Source: Cytophagales bacterium
GTDB lineage: Bacteria > Bacteroidota > Bacteroidia > Cytophagales > Cyclobacteriaceae
Length of the DNA stretch: 9,006 nucleotides
Reading direction: 5' to 3'
Assembly (NCBI GenBank): GCA_027317105.1
Contig: DAHVFH010000150.1
Coordinates: forward strand, 1 to 9,006
Part shown: positions 1-5,562 of the stretch, in pieces
Position numbering within the stretch: the first letter of the stretch is position 1
Layout of the letters: each line of letters starts with the position of its first letter
Position numbers and translations under genes: made by a program
Notes under the pieces: generated by a model
What the model saw: only the letters and a program-made list of their open reading frames with translations
Told to the model about the DNA's origin: nothing
Database searches by the model: none

Positions 1-761
1 TTATCATTCCGGTCGTAAATGGAGAAAAGGAAAAGGTGATCGCTGATAACCAAGCCTTCTTGCCCTGGATCGTCAAGCATCACAATAACGGCACCGAAGT
101 TGCCAGCCTTTGTGTCGGGGCGTTCTTGTTGGCCGCTACGGGCATGATGAAAGGCAAGAAATGTTCGACCCATTGGGGCGCTTGTGAGGAATTTAGGAAA
201 ATGTTTCCCGATGTCGAACTAGTGTCAGATAAAATCATTACCGATCAGGATGGGCTTTATTCAAGCGGAGGAGCCAACTCCTTCTGGAATTTACTTTTGT
301 ATCTCCTCGAAAAATATACCGACCGTCAAATGGCAATTTTATTTTCAAAATATTATGCCATAGAGATTGATCGTGGCACACAATCACCTTTCACCATCTT
401 TCAAGGACAGAAGGATCACGAAGATGATTCTATCAAAAAAGCGCAAGAATTCATTGAGAAAAATTTTCAAGAAAAAATCACGGTAGACCAATTGGCCTCC
501 TTGCTCGCCATCGGCAGGAGAAATTTAGAACGAAGGTTTAAGAAAGCGACTTCCAACTCGGTGATCGAATACATGCAGCGAGTAAAAATTGAGGCGGCCA
601 AAAAAACGCTTGAGTCTTCGCGCGAAAATGTGAACGAAGTGATGTATAAAGTTGGCTACACCGACACGAAAGCCTTTCGGATTACGTTCAAAAAAATTAC
701 AGGACTTTCACCTATTCAATATCGTAGCAAATATAACCGAGAGTTAATGGTTCTTAGTTAG
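1..761 (+). CDS. GlxA-type transcriptional regulator (DJ-1/PfpI-like + AraC HTH), 5' partial
   Basis: This is the C-terminal part of a cytoplasmic DNA-binding regulator. The reading frame is open to the left edge (first whole codon at 3), so the true start lies outside the window; the GTG at 36 is internal. About 252 codons are visible, and GlxA-type proteins are usually about 320 residues, so roughly 70 N-terminal residues are missing. The first part carries the DJ-1/PfpI-like nucleophile-elbow motif ASLCVGAFLLAATG, with its Cys about 37 codons in, then THWGACEEF and the SSGGANSFWNLLLYL stretch typical of this class. The last ~105 residues are an AraC domain with two helix-turn-helix units: DQLASLLAIGRRNLERRFKK, then a second ending VGYTDTKAFRITFKKITGLSP. 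In this family the first domain usually acts as a ligand or regulatory module rather than a proven enzyme. Target genes and ligand cannot be told from the sequence. It converges on the amidase gene. Confidence 0.93.
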   Translation, partial: IIPVVNGEKEKVIADNQAFLPWIVKHHNNGTEVASLCVGAFLLAATGMMKGKKCSTHWGACEEFRKMFPDVELVSDKIITDQDGLYSSGGANSFWNLLLYLLEKYTDRQMAILFSKYYAIEIDRGTQSPFTIFQGQKDHEDDSIKKAQEFIEKNFQEKITVDQLASLLAIGRRNLERRFKKATSNSVIEYMQRVKIEAAKKTLESSRENVNEVMYKVGYTDTKAFRITFKKITGLSPIQYRSKYNRELMVLS

Positions 762-767
762 GTGCAA

Positions 768-2369
768 TTAGACCGCCATTGATTTAAAGGTTGGAGGCCT
801 TCTATTTTTTGAAACCTGCTCATAAGCATAAGCAATCTGGATCAACGTTCCATCTGAAAAGGCTCTTCCAAAAAAGGATAATCCAATCGGTAAATCAAAA
901 ACAAAACCCATTGGCACTGTAATATGTGGATAGCCGGCTATGGCAGCTGGACCAGAAAATCCATAGCCGGTGCCGTAATCGCCATTGATCCAATCGGTGC
1001 ACCACGAAGGCCCAAATGATGGGCCGCTGATCGCGTCTAATTTTCCTTTGGCCATCAAGTCATCAATCCCGTTTCGCGTAACCGTTAGAATATGATTGAG
1101 TGCGTCCTTGTATTCTTTGGAGTTGAGATCTCCTTTTTCTTCTGAACTTTCCAAAATGTCTTGTTTGAAATATGGCATCGCTTTTGGTCCATTTTGTTTG
1201 TTGAATTCAATCAACTCCTTTAATGATTTCACTTTGCCATTCGCGTTCTTTAAATAAGCATTCAAACCCTCTTTAAATTCATATTCTAAAACTTTGAATT
1301 CATCCTCGCCAATACCTTTTATCTCTTTCAGAAAATCAACCTCCACTATCTCTGCGCCTTTGCTTTTCATCTGTTCAATGGCTTTTTGCAAAAGGGCGTC
1401 CACGCCCTCATGCACTTTCAAATACGATTTTTCAATCCCAATCCGCTTGCCTTGAAGGCCACTAACTTCAAGATATTTTGAATAATCCTTTTCTGTCTTG
1501 CCTTCGCTCAATTTTGTTATTAAGTCATTCTCATCCATCCCCGTCAATGCGCCCAACAGAATAGCAGCGTCAGTGACCGTTCTTGCCATCGGTCCTGCGG
1601 TATCTTGTGTTACAGATATTGGAATAATGCCTGATCGACTCCATAGACCTACAGTTGGCTTAATGCCAACAACACCATTTATAGATGACGGGCAGATAAT
1701 TGAACCGTTCGTTTCGGTGCCAATCGCTACCGCGCAGAAATTCGCAGCCACAGCTGCCCCGGAACCTGCGCTTGACCCACATGGGTTTCGTTCCAACACG
1801 TACGGATTTTTAGTCTGGCCTCCACGGCTGCTCCACCCGCTTGAGGAACGATTGGATCGAAAGTTTGCCCACTCACTCAAATTTGTTTTCCCTAGTAACA
1901 CCGCACCGGCTTCGCGCAATTTTGAAATGATAAATGCATCTTTTGAAGCGCGATTACCTTCCATCGCTATTGAACCAGCGGTGGTTAGCATTTGATCAGC
2001 TGTATCAATATTGTCTTTGATAAGTACAGGAATTCCGTGGAGAGGACCGCGCACTTTATTTTCATTTCGTTCCTTATCCAATTGCTCGGCTATCGAAAGG
2101 GCATCCGGATTAAGTTCGATCACCGAATTAATTTTCGGGCCATTTTTATCAAACCGTTCAATTTTCTTTAAATAATATTCTGTCAGCGCCTTAGCTGTCA
2201 ATTCCCCCGACTGCAATTTACCCTGCAAGTCTGCGATGGTCATTTCATCCAAATTGATTCCTGGAGTATTAGAAAGTGGAGTTGCCTTTTTAGTAGTACA
2301 CGCATCCAATGCCCAGGGGAGCATCAAAGCGGTAATGGAGGTGTTGCGGAGGAATGTTCTTCGTTGCAT
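768..2369 (-). CDS. Exported amidase (amidase-signature family, peptide-amidase-like)
   Basis: Hydrolase expected to cleave C-N amide bonds outside the cytoplasm. The 533-residue protein has the amidase-signature catalytic set at family spacing: Lys118 in HGIPVLIKDN, cis-Ser199 in NPCGSSAGSG and nucleophile Ser223 in ETNGSIICPSS, the two serines 24 residues apart as in fatty acid amide hydrolase. The stretch KTNLSEWANF (161-170) with SGWSSRGGQTKNPY after it resembles, from memory, the peptide amidase of Stenotrophomonas; this suggests peptide or amino-acid amide substrates, but it is an inference. The N-terminus has a twin-arginine-like QRRTFLR (residues 2-8), a short hydrophobic stretch and a lipobox LDAC with Cys24, so it may be Tat-exported and lipid-anchored. 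It is not GatA in role: no gatB or gatC is nearby and GatA lacks a signal peptide. The start lies 19 bases after the toxin stop, so it could be co-transcribed with the toxin-antitoxin pair. No strong Shine-Dalgarno is visible. Confidence 0.95.
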   Translation of the reverse strand: MQRRTFLRNTSITALMLPWALDACTTKKATPLSNTPGINLDEMTIADLQGKLQSGELTAKALTEYYLKKIERFDKNGPKINSVIELNPDALSIAEQLDKERNENKVRGPLHGIPVLIKDNIDTADQMLTTAGSIAMEGNRASKDAFIISKLREAGAVLLGKTNLSEWANFRSNRSSSGWSSRGGQTKNPYVLERNPCGSSAGSGAAVAANFCAVAIGTETNGSIICPSSINGVVGIKPTVGLWSRSGIIPISVTQDTAGPMARTVTDAAILLGALTGMDENDLITKLSEGKTEKDYSKYLEVSGLQGKRIGIEKSYLKVHEGVDALLQKAIEQMKSKGAEIVEVDFLKEIKGIGEDEFKVLEYEFKEGLNAYLKNANGKVKSLKELIEFNKQNGPKAMPYFKQDILESSEEKGDLNSKEYKDALNHILTVTRNGIDDLMAKGKLDAISGPSFGPSWCTDWINGDYGTGYGFSGPAAIAGYPHITVPMGFVFDLPIGLSFFGRAFSDGTLIQIAYAYEQVSKNRRPPTFKSMAV

Positions 2370-2388
2370 AGAGTGATCTTTTGGAAAT

Positions 2389-2808
2389 TCAAATGAAAAT
2401 ATTCACCAGATACTTATCACGGATGTTTCTGTAATTATACAAATCAGAATCCACGCTGGCTACTTCAGAAATGTTTCTTACTTCTGAGGCAACAATCAAT
2501 GTAGCGTCTGCCAGATCCATCGGCACATCTATAAATTTTTCAGTTAATTCGATTATTCTGACGAGATGATAATGCTGCAACTCTAAAATCTCCAAGCCTC
2601 CACGATTGATCCATTTTAAAAAATTGATCTGCGTTTTCGTGCTGAACCCCAGCATGTGGGACACCTCCGTGATTACGGGCCAAGTGGTAAACAATGATCC
2701 TTCAAAATTCTTCAGAAAAGAAATCGCTCGCTTATGGTATTGATCGTTTTTATCAAACAGCGCTATTAACGGACCGGCATCAATGAGCGTTTTTCGCACG
2801 GAGTTCAT
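2389..2808 (-). CDS. vapC: PIN-domain toxin, VapC-like
   Basis: Predicted Mg2+-dependent RNase toxin of a type II toxin-antitoxin pair. The protein is 139 residues, the usual size for a single PIN domain. The acidic residues that build the metal site are in place: Asp10 in LIDAGPLIALFD, Glu48 in WPVITEVSH, Asp101 in MDLADATLIVASE and Asp120/Asp122 in VASVDSDL. The hydrophobic core around these motifs is intact, so it looks like an active gene, not a relic. Its ATG lies inside the end of the antitoxin gene (29-base overlap, different frame), which suggests translational coupling and fits the antitoxin-first order of vapBC operons. An A-rich run precedes the start. The RNA target (tRNA, rRNA or other) cannot be predicted from sequence. 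The symbol reflects family resemblance and the paired layout. Confidence 0.9.
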   Translation of the reverse strand: MNSVRKTLIDAGPLIALFDKNDQYHKRAISFLKNFEGSLFTTWPVITEVSHMLGFSTKTQINFLKWINRGGLEILELQHYHLVRIIELTEKFIDVPMDLADATLIVASEVRNISEVASVDSDLYNYRNIRDKYLVNIFI

Positions 2809-3028
2809 TTTTCAATTTTTGCTTGTACGATACCGATAGGTCAGACGAGCTACTTCCCTCCAGCCCAAATAAATCTACACCTGCGTCATAAGCACTCTTC
2901 GATCTTCTCTTTTGTGATAAATACAAGGCTATCGCTTCTTTCACCACTGCAGATTTGGTAATCCCTTCATCCTCACAGTAACGGGCAAGTTGTTTATCTG
3001 TATCCTCAGAAAGCCTGATAGTCAACAT
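2780..3028 (-). CDS. Ribbon-helix-helix antitoxin (CopG/VapB-like)
   Basis: Small DNA-binding protein expected to neutralise the downstream PIN toxin and repress its own operon. The chosen start gives 82 residues beginning MLTIRLSEDTDKQLARYC, followed by EDEGITKSAVVKEAIALYL. This is a textbook ribbon-helix-helix: a short beta strand (TIRL) that contacts DNA, then two helices that form the dimer. The C-terminal ~35 residues, rich in Ser, Lys and Asp, would be the flexible toxin-binding tail. An in-frame ATG 54 bases further upstream (3082) exists, but it would add 18 residues encoded across the palindrome and lies upstream of the predicted -7 box, so a transcript from that promoter could not contain it; I reject it. 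No Shine-Dalgarno is seen. The antitoxin end overlaps the toxin start. Confidence 0.88.
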   Translation of the reverse strand: MLTIRLSEDTDKQLARYCEDEGITKSAVVKEAIALYLSQKRRSKSAYDAGVDLFGLEGSSSSDLSVSYKQKLKNELRAKNAH

Positions 3029-3039
3029 GAGTATTAAGT

Positions 3040-3067
3040 AATTTGTATTACAAATGTAATACAAATT
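3040..3067. promoter_or_regulatory. Perfect 12-bp inverted repeat, probable antitoxin operator
   Basis: The left arm AATTTGTATTAC (3040-3051) and right arm GTAATACAAATT (3056-3067) are exact reverse complements around a 4-base spacer, AAAT. The repeat ends 11 bases before the chosen antitoxin ATG. Ribbon-helix-helix antitoxins bind such palindromes as dimers of dimers to repress their own operon, so autoregulation is the likely role. A further partial half-site, GTATTA, lies at 3031-3036. The hairpin is not followed by a T-tract, so a terminator is less likely. Confidence 0.75.
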
Positions 3068-3084
3068 GTTTTGACTAATCAAAA
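3051..3084 (-). promoter_or_regulatory. Bacteroidota-type promoter for antitoxin-toxin(-amidase)
   Basis: Read on the minus strand, TACATTTG (3058 to 3051) matches the phylum's -7 consensus TAnnTTTG exactly. TTTTG (3084 to 3080) provides the -33 TTTG, with 21 bases between the two elements. Transcription would start about 5-8 bases further on, giving a short leader before the ATG at 3028. The -7 element sits in the centre of the inverted repeat, so a bound antitoxin would block RNA polymerase directly. Known for the phylum: this promoter form; inferred: that it is active here. Confidence 0.6.
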
Positions 3085-3165
3085 TTTCCGATTCATTTTT
3101 TTGCTAGCTTGGTCACTTCATTATTTCTTAAGCGCTTCAAAGTAGGAGCAACTGAATGCTGCATA

Positions 3166-3918
3166 TTGGTTTCCCTATCCCCAGATCTTGACGCTCTCAC
3201 TATAGTTATTGCAATAACTGTTGCGCTCCTCTTGGGGATGGCAAAAACTGGAGTGCACGGAGCAGGTATGCTGTCAGTCCCCCTGCTTGCCATTGCCTTT
3301 GGCGGAAAGCAATCCAGCGGTCTTATTCTGCCAATGTTACTCGTAGCGGATGTTTTCGGAGTGTGGTACTACCACCGTCATGCTTCATTCAGCCATTTGA
3401 AAATCTTATTCCCATGGGCAGCTGCTGGTGTTGTGGCTGGTAGTCTTGCCGGAAATTTTATTGATGACGAAGTCTTCAAGGTCATTATGGCGATTACGAT
3501 TTTTTCAAGCCTAAGCGTTATGATCTGGATGGAGTTCGGTGGCCGTGAAAAAATTCCAGAAAGCGTTTACTTTGGAGTGATTGCAGGTTTTCTTGGGGGT
3601 TTCACCTCTATGATCGGCAACCTTGCAGGTACAGTGATGGCTGTCTATTTTTTAAGTATGAAGCTTCCAAAAAATAATTTTATTGGTACAGTCGCTTGGT
3701 TTTTTTTGGTAATGAATTGGTTTAAGGTACCCTTTCATATATGGGTTTGGCATACTATTAAACCCGACTCCTGGCTTGTTGCCCTAACGTTAACTCCAGC
3801 CATTATTCTTGGCGCATACCTCGGCATTCATTTAGTTAAAAAAATGAACGACCGCAACTATAGATGGTTTATAATCAGCATGACCTTAGTAGCTGCGATA
3901 GTTATGGTCTTGAGATGA
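3166..3918 (+). CDS. TauE/SafE-family membrane transporter (predicted anion exporter)
   Basis: Inner-membrane protein of the sulfite exporter TauE/SafE family; members move sulfite, sulfoacetate or other small organosulfur anions, and the substrate here is unknown. It has about eight hydrophobic segments in two halves. Each half starts with a glycine-rich segment: LLGMAKTGVHGAGMLSVPLL in the first and GFLGGFTSMIGNLAGTVMAV in the second, the repeated motif of the family. Other landmarks are LPKNNFIGTVAWFFLVMNW and a short charged loop KKMNDRNYRW before the last helix. The start is uncertain. TTG at 3166 gives 250 residues, near the usual family length with a short N-terminus before the first helix. 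TTG at 3109 would add 19 residues of non-membrane sequence. Neither has a well-placed Shine-Dalgarno, whereas ATG 3156 does but lies in another frame. It points away from the antitoxin operon and ends before a shared terminator. Confidence 0.9.
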   Translation: MVSLSPDLDALTIVIAITVALLLGMAKTGVHGAGMLSVPLLAIAFGGKQSSGLILPMLLVADVFGVWYYHRHASFSHLKILFPWAAAGVVAGSLAGNFIDDEVFKVIMAITIFSSLSVMIWMEFGGREKIPESVYFGVIAGFLGGFTSMIGNLAGTVMAVYFLSMKLPKNNFIGTVAWFFLVMNWFKVPFHIWVWHTIKPDSWLVALTLTPAIILGAYLGIHLVKKMNDRNYRWFIISMTLVAAIVMVLR

Positions 3919-3956
3919 TAACTTATCAGTCTTCACTATCTCATTCGACAAAAATT

Positions 3957-3984
3957 AAAAAGGCTGTCAAATGACAGCCTTTTC
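3957..3984. terminator. Bidirectional intrinsic terminator
   Basis: A perfect 11-bp stem, AAAAGGCTGTC (3958-3968) and GACAGCCTTTT (3973-3983), encloses the loop AAAT. On the plus strand the stem ends in a short T-run after the exporter gene (stop at 3918). On the minus strand it is followed by TTTTTAATTTTTG, 27 bases after the susD stop. It can therefore end both converging transcripts. Confidence 0.85.
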
Positions 3985-4010
3985 AATAAAACAACAATTT
4001 TTAAATAACT

Positions 4011-5549
4011 CTAGTACGGAGTTGAAAATGAAGCAACGGGATCATAAAGACCAACTGTACCCGTTGCAATCAAAGCTGCACAATTTGGATTGGTGTTCGT
4101 TTCAATTTGAGAATACAAATACCGTCTTGGAAAGTCCGTTTTTCCGGGGGGGAGTTGTGTATTCAGGAAGTTACCAGTTCTCCTCATATCCGTATACCCT
4201 TCGATTTGCCCGATGAGGGTAAAATACCTTTCCTCTAAAATTTCTCTTAACAAAGCTTGATTTTGTGTATCCGTCCCATTATTGTCCATTCCAGCGGGTG
4301 CAAAATCTGCCAAAACATAAGGCAAATAGAACCCTCCACCCAAATCAGGGTCGCTGATATAACCAGTGCTCGTACCATATTGAGCCCCTGTATTATAGTA
4401 TGCACGAAGCGAATTAAGTGCAGCTAATGCATTTGTAGGATCAGGAGCGGCCTGCTTCATGTAGGCTTCTGCTAAGATCAATTGGTTTTCCTGAAAAGTT
4501 AAAATTGGGAATGACGTTACCCCTCCAAAAAATCCATCGTACTCAATTGGGGTACCCCAATCAAAATTACACAGTACATTAGGATCGTATTTAGCGCCAG
4601 TGTTAAGACCGCCCCAATATGCTGCTGGAGCAAAATAATAATTCAGCCTTCCATTTTCATTGGTTTTTGCATTACCCCGGTAATTGGGCTCATTTACATC
4701 CAAAAAAGTGGGACAACTAGCAGCATTATCCGCCATATACCCAGGCCTGTCGTAGGTAAGAAATGAATAATAAAGATTGAAAGTTTGTCCATAGGCACTT
4801 CCGTGAGGTGCCATCATATTGCCAGACGCACTGCTAATCCCTTGATTAGCATGAATGATCGCATTAGCATAATCACGGGTATGAAGATACAAACGAGCTT
4901 TGACTGTATGAGCTGCAGCAATCCAATTCGCTGTGCTTCCCGAATACAAAAAATCAGCCGTTGAATTAATGCTTCCCGAAAGCTGCAAATTTGCAATTGC
5001 TGAATCAAGCAACACTTGTGCATCTGCATAAACTGATGCCTGCGTGTCGAATTTCGGTGTGGTTATCTTTGGATATTGTGAGATCTGGGAGTAGGGCACA
5101 TCGCCCCACATATCAGCAGCCGTGCCAATACACATGCCTTCAATCACCTGTGCAAGTCCAACTACTGAATTATTATTCAACGCACGGGCTTGGCTTTTAA
5201 TAATCTTGGTGTTATTAAATATAGCTGTGTAAATTGTCACCCACTGTTGATCATAGTCTTGACCGGAAGTAACAAAAGAATACAAGCCTGTGTATTGCCT
5301 GTCTTCACCATCAAAATACTGTGCCCATAAACCAGATAACCTTGCGATGTCCCCTTCGTAGACTCCCATCAAAGAAACCTCCACTCCACTGATATAATTT
5401 GCCGTGGGCACTTGCGAACCATTTGTAATGTTCACTGGATCGGTAGAAAGATTGTCAGTCAAATTTGTACAGTTGTTGGTAAGCCCAATCATTGCAATGG
5501 CGCATACCGCTGTCACTATTCTGAATTTAAATATATTTTTCATAATCAT
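4011..5549 (-). CDS. SusD/RagB-family surface nutrient-binding lipoprotein
   Basis: Outer-membrane lipoprotein that forms the lid over its SusC partner and binds the incoming nutrient. The protein is 512 residues. A signal peptide (residues 3-26) precedes Cys27, and the following TNLTDNLSTDP matches the usual start of mature proteins in this group. Helical repeat landmarks are GTAADMWGDVPYSQ (142-155), PKFDTQASVYADAQVLLDSA (165-184), FPILTFQENQLILAEAY (347-363) and the C-terminal EILEERYFTLIGQIEGYTDM (436-455), followed by RRTG. The style fits the SusD-like group of uncharacterised substrate (Pfam SusD-like_2 type, from memory) more than starch SusD itself. The residues before Cys27 (TNN) are a poor lipobox, yet no better cysteine is available. 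The start may be the first ATG (5549) or the third codon ATG (5543). It follows susC by 13 bases and must be co-transcribed with it. Confidence 0.95.
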   Translation of the reverse strand: MIMKNIFKFRIVTAVCAIAMIGLTNNCTNLTDNLSTDPVNITNGSQVPTANYISGVEVSLMGVYEGDIARLSGLWAQYFDGEDRQYTGLYSFVTSGQDYDQQWVTIYTAIFNNTKIIKSQARALNNNSVVGLAQVIEGMCIGTAADMWGDVPYSQISQYPKITTPKFDTQASVYADAQVLLDSAIANLQLSGSINSTADFLYSGSTANWIAAAHTVKARLYLHTRDYANAIIHANQGISSASGNMMAPHGSAYGQTFNLYYSFLTYDRPGYMADNAASCPTFLDVNEPNYRGNAKTNENGRLNYYFAPAAYWGGLNTGAKYDPNVLCNFDWGTPIEYDGFFGGVTSFPILTFQENQLILAEAYMKQAAPDPTNALAALNSLRAYYNTGAQYGTSTGYISDPDLGGGFYLPYVLADFAPAGMDNNGTDTQNQALLREILEERYFTLIGQIEGYTDMRRTGNFLNTQLPPGKTDFPRRYLYSQIETNTNPNCAALIATGTVGLYDPVASFSTPY

Positions 5550-5562
5550 TTTCGGTTTTAGG

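Noticed and set aside
1498..1995. Open frame of 165 codons on the plus strand inside the amidase gene
   Set aside because: It is antisense to the conserved catalytic part of the amidase (GSSAGSG and GSIICPSS region), resembles no family I know and has no start signal; it is a shadow of the real gene.
3029..3082. Extended antitoxin start at 3082 (18 more residues)
   Set aside because: The extension would be encoded by the operator palindrome and begins upstream of the predicted -7 box; the ribbon-helix-helix domain starts naturally at the internal ATG at 3028.
3070..3103. Possible plus-strand promoter for the TauE-type gene (TTTTG ... TTTTTTTG)
   Set aside because: The downstream element is a T-run that lacks the TA of TAnnTTTG, so the match is no better than expected in AT-rich DNA.
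3093..3293. Minus-strand open frame of 66 codons opposite the start of the TauE-type gene
   Set aside because: It covers the antisense of the first membrane helices and the start region and has no recognisable domain; the plus-strand reading is clearly a membrane protein.
3971..4216. Plus-strand open frame of 81 codons starting in the terminator
   Set aside because: Its start is inside the terminator hairpin and the rest is antisense to the susD 3' end; no domain is recognisable.
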